NCBI GenBank assembly: GCA_903842425.1
Contig: CAIMLY010000040.1
Span: 1-34,631, forward strand
Direction: 5' to 3'
DNA: 34,631 nt
DNA from: an uncultured Alphaproteobacteria bacterium
GTDB lineage: Bacteria; Pseudomonadota; Alphaproteobacteria; Caulobacterales; Caulobacteraceae
Shown here: piece by piece, positions 10,457-18,818 of the stretch
How positions within the stretch are numbered: the first letter of the stretch is position 1
How the letters are laid out: every line of letters begins with the position of its first letter
Notes under the pieces: model-generated
Databases searched by the model: none
What the model saw: only the letters and a program-made list of their open reading frames with translations
Told to the model about the DNA's origin: nothing
Program-made: the position numbers and the translations under genes

Positions 10457-11574
10457 GCCGGAGGCTGGCCGGGGCGGGCTATCCGTCCGCCGGTCATCGG
10501 CGCCGGCGCCCCCGTCGTGCCCGGCCAGGAGATGGGCAGGCCCCGAAGGCAGCGCGCGGCCAGGAAGGCGAAGGCCTCGGCCTCCAGAGCATCACCCCGC
10601 CAGCCGACGGACTCGGCGGTGACGACCTCGCAGCCCAGCCGGCCTGAAAGCGCCGCCATGAGGACAGGGTTGCGCCGTCCGCCGCCAGTGACGATCAGGC
10701 CCGAGGGCCGGACGCCCGCCAGCTGGAAGCCGCTCGCCACCGCCTCGGCCGTAAAGGCGGTCAGGGTGGCGACGGCGTCCTCGAGCGAGAGCCCGTCCGT
10801 GGGGGCGGGGGAAAAATCGTACCGGTCCAGGGACTTGGGAGCGGGCTCAAGGAACCAGGGATGGTCCATCAGCCTCGCAAGGACAGGGCCCGAGACCGCG
10901 CCCGCCGCGGCCAGCCGGCCATCGACGTCGAACCGCCCCGCCCCGCGCGCCGCCACCACCTGGTCGATCAGGCCATTTCCGGGCCCGGTGTCGAAGGCGA
11001 CGACCCGGTCGCCTCCGGCCCAGCAGGTCAGGTTGGCCACGCCGCCGATGTTCAGCACCGCCAGCGGGGCGGAGAGGCCCGAGGCCGCCGCCCGGGCCAG
11101 GTGATAGACGGGCGCCAGGGGCGCGCCCTCCCCGCCTGCCGCAACGTCCGCCGTCCGGAAGTCGAAGGCCACGGGAACGCCCGTGGCGCGGGCCAGCCAG
11201 GCGCCGTCGCCCAGCTGCAGGGTCCGTCCCTTTCGCCCGCCGGCGGGACGCTCATGCAGGACGGTCTGGCCGTGCATGCCGACCAGGTCGAGGTCGGACC
11301 AGTCCAGGCCGTTCGACCTCAGGAAGGCGGTCCCCGCCGACAGGTGGACCTCGGCGACGGCGCGGGCCGCCTCGGCGAAGACGGGTGGATCAGGGGCCTC
11401 GCGGGGGTGGTCCAGTGCGGCCCGGATGGCGTCCCGCAGGAGGGTCCGCAGGGGGTCCGACAGGGGCTCCTCGCCCGCCGGCCCGAAGGCGGTGATCACC
11501 TCGCCATCCGTCTCCAGGATCGCCATGTCGACGGCGTCCAGCGAGGTGCCGGTCATGAAGCCCAGGATGTGCAT
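10453..11574 (-). CDS. anmK: Anhydro-N-acetylmuramic acid kinase
   Basis: This 373-residue sugar kinase phosphorylates and hydrolyses 1,6-anhydro-MurNAc, a product of peptidoglycan turnover, to MurNAc-6-phosphate for recycling. Family blocks are clear: GFMTGTSLDAVDMA at the N-terminus (ATP phosphate loop), GMHGQTVLHERP, LQLGDGAWLARATGVPVAFDFR, LNIGGVANLT, FDTGPGNGLIDQ and VTGGGRRNPVLM. The length is normal. It is divergent from tyrS. It fits functionally with the other cell-wall genes in the window, but not as an operon. Confidence 0.96.
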   Translation of the reverse strand: MHILGFMTGTSLDAVDMAILETDGEVITAFGPAGEEPLSDPLRTLLRDAIRAALDHPREAPDPPVFAEAARAVAEVHLSAGTAFLRSNGLDWSDLDLVGMHGQTVLHERPAGGRKGRTLQLGDGAWLARATGVPVAFDFRTADVAAGGEGAPLAPVYHLARAAASGLSAPLAVLNIGGVANLTCWAGGDRVVAFDTGPGNGLIDQVVAARGAGRFDVDGRLAAAGAVSGPVLARLMDHPWFLEPAPKSLDRYDFSPAPTDGLSLEDAVATLTAFTAEAVASGFQLAGVRPSGLIVTGGGRRNPVLMAALSGRLGCEVVTAESVGWRGDALEAEAFAFLAARCLRGLPISWPGTTGAPAPMTGGRIARPGQPPA

Positions 11575-11579
11575 GGCGC

Positions 11580-11608
11580 TTGACTGCCATGGCCGCCGGG
11601 CCTAGGCC
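11580..11608 (+). promoter_or_regulatory. Candidate tyrS promoter
   Basis: TTGACTG at 11580-11586 and CCTAGGCC at 11601-11608 are 14 nt apart, close to the Caulobacter housekeeping pattern but with a weaker -10. Transcription would begin near 11613 and give a leader of about 137 nt that includes the hairpin at 11696-11725. Confidence 0.35.
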
Positions 11609-11695
11609 AGCGCCATGTTTGCGCCCCTCGCCGCCGACCAGACCTATTACCGCCGCCCCTGACGACGGCGTGAGACCTTTCGCGCCGCCCTCCCC

Positions 11696-11725
11696 GGCCG
11701 GCGCGCTCTGGAAACGGCGCCGGCC
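11696..11725 (+). promoter_or_regulatory. Strong hairpin in the tyrS leader
   Basis: GGCCGGCGC (11696-11704) and GCGCCGGCC (11717-11725) form a perfect 9-bp G/C stem around a 12-nt loop, ending 24 nt before the tyrS start codon. No T-run follows, so it is not a standard intrinsic terminator. A role in translation control is possible but unproven. Confidence 0.4.
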
Positions 11726-11749
11726 CGACCGAGCCCTCCGGAGCCGACC

Positions 11750-12997
11750 ATGACCCCCCAAGCCGAGTTCAAGTCCGACCTGCTGCGAACCCTGCAGGCG
11801 CGCGGCTACGTCCACCAGATCACGCATCCGGAGGAACTCGACGCCGCCGCCGGGGCCGGGCGCGTGGTGGGATACATCGGCTTTGACGCCACCGCCTCGT
11901 CCCTGCACGTGGGCAGCCTCCTGCAGATCATGATGCTGCGCCGGCTGCAGGAGGCGGGCCACAAGCCCATCGTCCTGATGGGCGGCGGCACCACCAAGGT
12001 GGGCGACCCCACCGACAAGGACCAGTCGCGCCCCCTCCTGACCGAGGCCCAGATCCAGGCCAACATCGACAGCATCAAGACGGTGTTCGCCCGCTTCCTG
12101 GCCTTTGGGGACGGACCGACCGACGCCGTCATGGTCAACAACGCCGACTGGCTGGACAAGCTGGGTTACGTCGAGTTCCTGAGGAACTTCGGCGTGCACT
12201 TCACCATCAACCGGATGCTGACCTTCGACTCGGTCCGGCTTCGCCTCGAGCGCGAACAGCCCATGACCTTCCTCGAGTTCAACTACATGCTGATGCAGGC
12301 CACCGACTTCCTGGAGCTGGAGCGCAACTACGGCTGCCAGCTGCAGATGGGCGGCTCGGACCAGTGGGGCAACATCCTGAACGGGGTGGAGCTGATCCGG
12401 CGGGTGGACCACAAGCAGGCCTTCGGGCTGACCAGTCCCCTGCTCGCCACGGCGTCGGGCCAGAAGATGGGCAAGACGGTCTCAGGCGCCGTCTGGCTGA
12501 ACGCCGACCTGCTGGCGCCCTACGACTACTGGCAGTTCTGGCGCAACACCGAGGATGCCGACGTGGGCCGCTTCCTCAAGCTGTTCACCGACCTGCCCCT
12601 CGAGGAAATCGCCCGCCTGGAGGCCCTTGCCGGCGCCGGGATCAACGACGCCAAGAAGGTGCTGGCCACCGAGGCCACCCGGCTTCTGCACGGCCCGGAG
12701 GCGGCGGCCGCGGCGGAGGAGGCGGCGCGGGTGGCCTTCGAGGCCGGCGGCCTGTCGGCGGACATGCCCACCCTGGCCTTGAAAGCCTCGGACCTCGCCG
12801 CCACATCCAACGTCGCGCTGATGGTGGCGGCGGGCTTTGCGGCCTCCAACTCCGAGGCGCGAAAGCAGATCGCCAACGGCGGCTTCCGGATCAATGGCGA
12901 GAAGGTCGTCGATCCGCAGGCCAGCGTCGCCCTCGGCGGCGCCGAGGCGGAGCTGAGGTCCGGCAAGCGCCGGGTCCGGCTTGTGATCGAACCCTGA
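11750..12997 (+). CDS. tyrS: Tyrosyl-tRNA synthetase
   Basis: This 415-residue class I synthetase charges tRNA-Tyr. The HIGH-type motif is HVGS at 53-56 within [17 protein letters not shown], and the KMSKS-type loop is KMGKT at 239-243. The tyrosine-binding region [12 protein letters not shown] and GGSDQWGN (201-208) are intact. A C-terminal S4-like RNA-binding domain is present ([20 protein letters not shown]). The length is normal. Only 10 nt separate it from the peroxiredoxin gene, so the two are probably cotranscribed. Confidence 0.97.
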   Translation: MTPQAEFKSDLLRTLQARGYVHQITHPEELDAAAGAGRVVGYIGFDATASSLHVGSLLQIMMLRRLQEAGHKPIVLMGGGTTKVGDPTDKDQSRPLLTEAQIQANIDSIKTVFARFLAFGDGPTDAVMVNNADWLDKLGYVEFLRNFGVHFTINRMLTFDSVRLRLEREQPMTFLEFNYMLMQATDFLELERNYGCQLQMGGSDQWGNILNGVELIRRVDHKQAFGLTSPLLATASGQKMGKTVSGAVWLNADLLAPYDYWQFWRNTEDADVGRFLKLFTDLPLEEIARLEALAGAGINDAKKVLATEATRLLHGPEAAAAAEEAARVAFEAGGLSADMPTLALKASDLAATSNVALMVAAGFAASNSEARKQIANGGFRINGEKVVDPQASVALGGAEAELRSGKRRVRLVIEP

Positions 12998-13007
12998 GGA
13001 GCGGAAG

Positions 13008-13472
13008 ATGGCGGAACTGGATGCCGGCGCGAAGGCGCCCGACTTCGAAATGGACGGCGCGGACGGTCCGGTCCGGCTCTCGGACTTCGCAGGCAAGGCC
13101 CTCGTCCTCTACTTCTACCCCAAGGACGACACCTCCGGCTGCACCCGGGAAGCCCAGGAGTTCTCGGCCCTGGCCGCCGATTTCGCCGCGGCGGGCGCCG
13201 TGGTGCTGGGCGTCTCCAAGGATTCTGTCGCCAGCCATGGCAAGTTCACCGCCAAGTACGGACTGGCCGTCCCCCTGGGGTCCGATCCCGAGGGCGCGAC
13301 GGTCGAGGCCTACGGCGCCTGGGTCGAGAAGAGCATGTATGGACGCAAGTACATGGGCATCGACCGCTCCACCTTCCTGGTCGACGGCGCCGGCGTCATC
13401 CGTCGGGCCTGGCGCAAGGTGAAGGCGCCCGGCCACGCCGCCGAGGTGCTGAAGGTCGTCCAGGCCCTCTGA
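13008..13472 (+). CDS. bcp: Bcp/PrxQ-type thiol peroxidase
   Basis: This 154-residue peroxiredoxin reduces hydrogen peroxide and organic peroxides. The peroxidatic cysteine is C45 in DDTSGCTREAQEF. The resolving cysteine that many Bcp proteins have five residues later is absent (Gln at 50), and there are no other cysteines. So it should work as a 1-Cys enzyme that depends on an external thiol. GGAG is found just before the ATG, and the gene follows tyrS by 10 nt. Confidence 0.95.
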   Translation: MAELDAGAKAPDFEMDGADGPVRLSDFAGKALVLYFYPKDDTSGCTREAQEFSALAADFAAAGAVVLGVSKDSVASHGKFTAKYGLAVPLGSDPEGATVEAYGAWVEKSMYGRKYMGIDRSTFLVDGAGVIRRAWRKVKAPGHAAEVLKVVQAL

Positions 13473-13575
13473 CACCTTCTCTGCAACCCCGGCGGGAGCC
13501 TGCGAATCAGCGGGTTGCCAGCCAAGGGCTTAACGGACAATAACTGCGTCCCCATCGGTTGACCGCACGGTGAGC

Positions 13576-14736
13576 ATGTCGCGTCTCGCGCAACTCCGGG
13601 GCCTGATCCTGGCCCTCTTCCCCGAACGGCACCTCTACCTCCGGTCCGGGGGAGAGATGAAGGGCGTGGTCCTGACCCCGGCCCGGCAGATGATCTTCGC
13701 CGCCTTCGCCCTCGGCCTCGCCGTCTGGGTCGCGACCTCGTTCGTCGCCATCCTGGTCGGCGCCCTGACCCAGTCGCGCAGCGATCGTGAACTCGCCCAG
13801 ATGCAGGCAAGGTCCGAGCGCTGGGTCGCCGACCGCGAGGCCCGCCTGAACAGTGCGGTCGCCCAGCTGAACGCCTCGGGCGCCTCCATCGGAGGCCTGG
13901 CCGAGTCCATCGAGAAGCGTCACGCCGCCCTTGCCCTGCTTCTGACCGACCTGCGGGGCGAGCCTGGCGCCATGGCCGCCCTGGCGCCGGCCCTCCGGGG
14001 TTCCCCTGACGCGGACGCCGAGCCGATCGCGCGGATCGCCGCCGTCCAGGCCAACCAGGAGCGGCTGGTCGACGCGGCGGAGGACTTCGCCCGGGGACGG
14101 GCGGACCGGCTGCGACTCGCCTTCCGCCTGGCCGGGCTGGCCCCGTCCAGTTACGCCTCCTCCGCCGCCTCCGGGGGACCGCTCCTGGAGTCCCCGGACC
14201 CCCGGGCCCTGGCTGCGGTCCTGGACGTGGACGAGCGCTTCGCCTCCCGGATCCAGAAGGCGGCCGAGAACCTCTCGGCGGCCAGCGCCCTGTCAGAGAG
14301 CGCCCAGCGGCTGCCCTTTGCCCAGCCTTCCCAGAACGCCCGCCGGACCAGCAGCTTCGGGGTTCGCTTCGATCCCTTCACAGGCCGGCCCGCCTTCCAT
14401 TCCGGGCTGGACTTCGTCTCAGGGTTCGGTTCCCCGGTCCTCACCACCGCGCCCGGCGTGGTGTCCTTCGCCGGGGTCCGGTCCGGCTATGGCAAGACCG
14501 TCGAGGTGGACCATGGCCGGGGCTTCAAGACCCGCTACGCGCACCTGTCCGCCCTGTCTGTGTCGCCGGGCCAGAGGGTGGCGGTCGGCCAGAGGGTCGG
14601 CGCCCTTGGGAATACCGGCCGCTCCACGGGCCCGCATCTTCACTACGAGATCTGGCTCAACGGCCGGGCCGTGAATCCCTATCGCTTCATCCGCGCAGGT
14701 GAACATGTTCAGCAAGCCCGCTCCCAGGCCGGATAA
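13576..14736 (+). CDS. M23 (LytM) family membrane-anchored peptidoglycan endopeptidase
   Basis: This 386-residue protein has a short cytoplasmic N-terminus, one membrane segment (about 36-64), a helical, probably coiled-coil periplasmic stretch (about 68-200) and a C-terminal M23 domain. The zinc ligands are present: H275 and D279 (FHSGLDF) and the HLH motif at 354-356 (GPHLHYEIW). It should therefore be an active peptidase that cleaves peptide cross-links, unlike degenerate LytM activators. The start is ATG 13576; a GTG at 13570 is the alternative. The 3' end overlaps the bactofilin gene. Pairing of an M23 peptidase with a bactofilin is known from other curved or stalked bacteria, where the bactofilin localises the enzyme. 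Confidence 0.93.
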   Translation: MSRLAQLRGLILALFPERHLYLRSGGEMKGVVLTPARQMIFAAFALGLAVWVATSFVAILVGALTQSRSDRELAQMQARSERWVADREARLNSAVAQLNASGASIGGLAESIEKRHAALALLLTDLRGEPGAMAALAPALRGSPDADAEPIARIAAVQANQERLVDAAEDFARGRADRLRLAFRLAGLAPSSYASSAASGGPLLESPDPRALAAVLDVDERFASRIQKAAENLSAASALSESAQRLPFAQPSQNARRTSSFGVRFDPFTGRPAFHSGLDFVSGFGSPVLTTAPGVVSFAGVRSGYGKTVEVDHGRGFKTRYAHLSALSVSPGQRVAVGQRVGALGNTGRSTGPHLHYEIWLNGRAVNPYRFIRAGEHVQQARSQAG

Positions 14737-15175
14737 CCGGCCCGCCTCCCCCCTTGCGGAGCTCCCGTCGACCCCGCCCCCTGCGGGAGAGGGCACCGCC
14801 CGGGGTCGTCCGCGTCCGGCCTCGCTGCTGGCGCAGAACCTGGTCCTCGAAGGCTCAATCCAGAGCGACAGCGAGGTGCAGGTCGATGGCCTCGTGCGGG
14901 GTGACGTCCGCGTCGAGAAGCTGACGATCGGCGAGACCGGCCGGATCGAGGGACAGGTCGCGGCCGAGACCGCTGAGGTCCGCGGCCGGGTGGTCGGCGC
15001 CATCGTCGCCAAGCAGGTGCGGCTCTACAGTTCCGCCAGCGTCGAGGGCGATATCACGGCCGAGCAACTGGCGATCGAGCCCGGCGCTTCCTTCGAAGGC
15101 CGGAGCATCAAGCTCCAGCGCCCGAAACAGCCCGCCCCGGCGCCAGCGGCCCCGGCGGCGGCCGCCCAGGGCTGA
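14705..15175 (+). CDS. Bactofilin, polymer-forming cytoskeletal protein
   Basis: This 156-residue protein has a disordered Pro-rich head (about 1-40), a central bactofilin beta-helix (about 41-125: NLVLEGSIQSDSEVQVDGLV, GDVRVEKLTIGETGRIEG, AAETAEVRGRVVGAI) and an Ala/Pro tail. Bactofilins assemble without nucleotide into filaments at the inner membrane and recruit cell-wall enzymes. The start at ATG 14705 (MFSKPAP) is preferred over GTG 14699 because AGG lies 5 nt upstream and the family begins MFSK. It starts 32 nt before the M23 stop codon, so the two are translationally linked. It is probably the BacA type of Caulobacter by neighbourhood. Confidence 0.94.
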   Translation: MFSKPAPRPDNRPASPLAELPSTPPPAGEGTARGRPRPASLLAQNLVLEGSIQSDSEVQVDGLVRGDVRVEKLTIGETGRIEGQVAAETAEVRGRVVGAIVAKQVRLYSSASVEGDITAEQLAIEPGASFEGRSIKLQRPKQPAPAPAAPAAAAQG

Positions 15176-15185
15176 CCGCCCGGGC

Positions 15186-16299
15186 TCAGGTCTCGCGGGT
15201 GACACCCACCCGCTGGGCCAGGCTGGCGCCCATGAAATCGTCGAGGTCGCCGTCCAGCACCCCCTGCGTATCCGAGGTCTCCACCTGGGTGCGAAGGTCC
15301 TTGACCATCTGGTAGGGCTGCAGGACGTAGGACCGGATCTGGTGCCCCCATCCGATGTCCGTCTTCTGGTCCTGGAGCGCCTGGGCCTCGGCCTCCCGCT
15401 TCTGGAGCTCGACCTCGTAGAGGCGAGCCCGGAGCATGCGCCAGGCCTCATCCCGGTTCTGGTGCTGTGACCGGCCGGTCTGGCAGGCGACAACCACCCC
15501 GGTTGGAATGTGGGTCAGGCGGACGGCGGAGTCGGTCTTGTTGATGTGCTGGCCCCCGGCGCCCGAGGCCCGGTAGGTGTCCGTGCGGACGTCCGACGGA
15601 TTGATGTCGATGACGATGGTGTCGTCGACCACGGGATACACCCAAACCGAGGCGAAACTGGTGTGCCGCTTGGTCGCCGCATCAAAGGGCGAAATGCGCA
15701 CCAGGCGATGGACGCCGGCCTCGGTCTTGAGCCATCCGTAGGCGTTGGGACCCTTGATCTGGATGGTCGCGGACTTGATCCCGACCTGTTCCCCGGGGGT
15801 CTCCTCGAGGACGTCGACGCTCATGCCGTGGGCATGGGCCCAGCGGGTGTACATGCGCAGAAGCATCCCGGCCCAGTCACAGGACTCCGTCCCGCCGGCG
15901 CCGGAGTTCACCTCCAGGAAGGCCTCGTTGCCGTCGGCCTCGCCCGAGAGTAGCGCCTCGAGCTCCGCCCGGGCGGCCCTCTCACGGATCGCCTTGAGCT
16001 GGGCCCGGGCGTCCTCGAGGGTGGCTTCGTCGTCTTCCTCGTCGGCCAGCTCGGCATAGCCGATCGCGTCGGCGAGGTCGCGCTCGAGCCCGGTGACGGC
16101 CTCGACCGAAGCGGCCAGACGAGAGCGCTCCCGGCTCAGGGCCTGGGCTTCGGCGGGGCGGTCCCACAGGGTGGGATCCTCGACCCGGGCGTTCAGTTCA
16201 TGCAGTTTGCGGAGTGCGACATCCCAGTCAAAGTCGCCTCCTGAGCAGCGCGATCGACTGCTCGATGTCGGCTTTTGCAGCCTCGACATCCGCTCTCAT
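15186..16299 (-). CDS. prfB: Peptide chain release factor 2, expressed through a +1 programmed frameshift
   Basis: RF2 recognises UGA and UAA stop codons and releases the peptide. The gene is split over two frames. From ATG at 16299 (AGGAG 7 nt upstream), 23 codons lead to CTT and then an in-frame TGA at 16230-16228. Shifting +1 at CTT-TGA-C continues with Asp-Trp-Asp and gives about 370 residues, the normal size. In that numbering the SPF stop-recognition motif is at 203-205 and the catalytic GGQ is at 248-250 ([12 protein letters not shown]). Reading only the downstream frame gives a false 367-residue protein with a wrong start. The gene follows mrcA by 47 nt and converges on the bactofilin gene. 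Confidence 0.95.
16227..16242 (-). promoter_or_regulatory. RF2 programmed frameshift signal
   Basis: On the minus strand, AGGAGG (16242-16237), three nt, then CTT TGA C (16233-16227). This is the classic prfB signal: an internal Shine-Dalgarno three bases before the slippery CUU, an in-frame UGA and the favourable following C. When RF2 is scarce, ribosomes pause at UGA and slip +1, making more RF2. Confidence 0.95.
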
Positions 16300-16346
16300 G
16301 GGGTCACTCCTGGAACTCGGCGGGCGGAAGTAGCGCGGACCCGCCC

Positions 16347-18722
16347 CTAATACAATCCGCTCATGTCGTCCGGACGACGGGCCGGCTGGCCGGCGCCCTC
16401 CCCCGCCGGACGGCCCAGCTGGTCGTAAGGCAGGGGCCGTGCCGGCAGGCCCTCGGAAGTCAGGTCCAAGGGGCGCGCGACGATCTTCGGTTCCGTTCCG
16501 GGCCGGAAGGCCTCACGGATCCCGTTGATGGTGGCGAACTTGGCGTTCTGCGGCGCCTTGAAGTCAGACTTCGGCAGGTTCCGTGAGGCGCCCCGCATGA
16601 AATCAATGAAGATGGGCACAGCCGCCTGGGTGCCGCTTTCGCCCTGGCCGAGGCTGCGGTTGTCGTCGAAACCGACAAAGACCCCCACCACCATCTGGGG
16701 CGTGTAGCCAATGAACCAGGCCGATCTGTAGTCGTTGGTCGTCCCGGTCTTGCCCGCGATGGGCAGGCCAAGGGACGAGACCGAGGCTGCCGTCCCCCTC
16801 TGCACCACGCCCTGGAGCATGGAGGTGATCTGGTAGGCGGTGATGGGATCCAGGACCTGTTCGCCACCCTGCGGGATCCGGGGGCTCTCTGCGCCGGTGA
16901 AGGCGGCGGTGCAGCGGGGACAGTCGCGGCGGTCGGCCTTCAGGATCGTCTCGCCCTTCGGGTCCTGGACAAGCTCGATCAGGTGGGGCTCCACGCGGCG
17001 GCCACCATTGGCGAAGGCGGCGTAGGCCCCGGTGATCCGCAGGGGTGTAGTCTCGCCAGCCCCAAGGGCCATGGCGAGGACAGGCTCCATGCCTGAGACG
17101 ACGCCCATGCGGACGGCCGTGTCACGGACCTTCTTCATGCCCACGCCCTGGGCGAGCCGGACGGTCATCGTGTTCCGGGACAGCTCAAGTCCCCGGCGCA
17201 GCTGCATGGCCCCGAAATAGGAACGGCTGTAGTTCTCGGGCGACCAGGCCTCCCCGGCGCGACCCGACAGGGTAATGGCCGAGTCGAGGACCGTACTCGC
17301 AGGGGTGTAGCCGTTCTCAAGGGCGGTGGCGTAGACGAACGGCTTGAAGGTCGAACCTGGCTGCCGCTTGGCCTGGGTCGCCCGGTTGAAACTGGACAGG
17401 GAGAAGGAGTACCCGCCCACCAGGGCCAGGACACGCCCGGTATTCGGCTCCACCACCACCAGGGCGCCATTGACCGCCGGAACCTGGCGCAAACGGAAGT
17501 TTCCGGACCCGGCCGGTTCGACGAACACCAGGTCTCCGGCGCTGAGCCCCCGGCCGGCCCGCGCCCAGGCGACGTCAGAGGGCGCCAGCCAGCCCCGGTC
17601 GCCATCCTTGCGGGTTTCGACGCGGACGCCGCGCCCCGTCGCCTCGGCGACGATCGCCACACGCCAGTCCCGACGCTCGGACGGGGCGCGGAAACGCGCC
17701 GCCGCCGTTTTCCAGCCCGGCCCATAGGTCGTCCGGGCGAAGGCCCCCCGCCAGCCGTGCCGCCGGTCATAGGTCTCAAGGCCGTTCATCAGCGCCCGGA
17801 GGGCATGGGACTGCAGCGCAGGATCAAGGGTCGTGCGGACGTAGAGCCCCCCCGCGTCCAGCTTGTCGCCCAGGGCGGCGCGGCCCTGCCGCCGGACTTC
17901 CTCGACGAAATAGTCCGCATCCCGATAGCGGGTCCGGGTCGGGGCCGCCTGGACCACCAGGTCCTCGGCCTTCGCCCGGGCCGCATCCGCGGCGGTGATC
18001 CAATGCAGCTCGGCCATCTGGTCCAGCACCCAGTTTCGCCGCGCAATGGCCTGGGCCTTCCGGCGGGTCGGATGGTAGTTGTCCGGCCCCTTCGGCAGGG
18101 CGGCAAGGTAGGCCGCCTCGGACAGGCTCAGCTCGTTTATGGACTTGCCGAAGTAATTGTAGGCCGCGGCCCCGACGCCGAAGGACCGGTAACCCAGCCA
18201 GATCTCGTTCAGGTAGAGTTCGAGGATCTGCTGCTTGGTGAGGGTCTCCTCGAGCCTCCGGGCGATCAGGGCCTCCTTGAACTTCCGCCCCAGGGTCGCG
18301 TCATTGGTCAGCAGGACATTCTTGGCCACCTGCTGGGTGATGGTGGAGCCGCCCTGCAGGCGACGCCCCTGGATCAGGCTGGGGACCGCCCGGCCCAGGG
18401 CCCGGGCCAGGCCGGCGGGATCGACGCCCTTGTGCCGGAAGAACGAGCGGTCCTCGGCCGCAAGGAAGGCCAGGGCCAGGTGCGAGGGAATGCTGTCATA
18501 CGGAACGAAGATGCGCCGTTCACGGCTGAACTCCCCGATCAGGGTGCCGTCCCAGGCGTAGGCCCGGGTCGAGGTCGGCGGCCGGTAGTCCGCGAGGTCG
18601 CGGGCGTCGGGCATGTCGTGGAAGAGCCATGCGGTGTAGACGGCGATGGCGAGCCCCCCGACCGCCACCAGGCTGAGCAGGGTTACCCCAGCAATGGCCA
18701 GCCATCTTTTAGGGGACTGCAC
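16347..18722 (-). CDS. mrcA: Penicillin-binding protein 1A, bifunctional glycosyltransferase/transpeptidase
   Basis: This class A PBP polymerises glycan strands and cross-links them in the periplasm. It has a short cytoplasmic start and a single membrane segment (about 9-30). The glycosyltransferase domain has catalytic E90 (AAEDRSFFRHKG) and GGSTITQQVAKNVLL. The transpeptidase domain has S457 and K460 (GSTFK), S515-x-N517 (SRNTM) and K658 (KTGTT). Start: GTG 18722, 10 nt after GGAGG, giving 791 residues; GTG 18731 and 18749 are alternatives. A Pro/Arg-rich tail ends the protein. It lies 96 nt after amiC and 47 nt before prfB on the same strand. Confidence 0.95.
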   Translation of the reverse strand: MQSPKRWLAIAGVTLLSLVAVGGLAIAVYTAWLFHDMPDARDLADYRPPTSTRAYAWDGTLIGEFSRERRIFVPYDSIPSHLALAFLAAEDRSFFRHKGVDPAGLARALGRAVPSLIQGRRLQGGSTITQQVAKNVLLTNDATLGRKFKEALIARRLEETLTKQQILELYLNEIWLGYRSFGVGAAAYNYFGKSINELSLSEAAYLAALPKGPDNYHPTRRKAQAIARRNWVLDQMAELHWITAADAARAKAEDLVVQAAPTRTRYRDADYFVEEVRRQGRAALGDKLDAGGLYVRTTLDPALQSHALRALMNGLETYDRRHGWRGAFARTTYGPGWKTAAARFRAPSERRDWRVAIVAEATGRGVRVETRKDGDRGWLAPSDVAWARAGRGLSAGDLVFVEPAGSGNFRLRQVPAVNGALVVVEPNTGRVLALVGGYSFSLSSFNRATQAKRQPGSTFKPFVYATALENGYTPASTVLDSAITLSGRAGEAWSPENYSRSYFGAMQLRRGLELSRNTMTVRLAQGVGMKKVRDTAVRMGVVSGMEPVLAMALGAGETTPLRITGAYAAFANGGRRVEPHLIELVQDPKGETILKADRRDCPRCTAAFTGAESPRIPQGGEQVLDPITAYQITSMLQGVVQRGTAASVSSLGLPIAGKTGTTNDYRSAWFIGYTPQMVVGVFVGFDDNRSLGQGESGTQAAVPIFIDFMRGASRNLPKSDFKAPQNAKFATINGIREAFRPGTEPKIVARPLDLTSEGLPARPLPYDQLGRPAGEGAGQPARRPDDMSGLY

Positions 18723-18818
18723 GTCAGACACGCCTCCGCGCCCGCCCACGCGGCCGCTTGAGTTCTCGTCTAGGGCGCGTTTCCGAAAAGGGGAAGCCGG
18801 ATTCTGGCCCGCCCCGGC

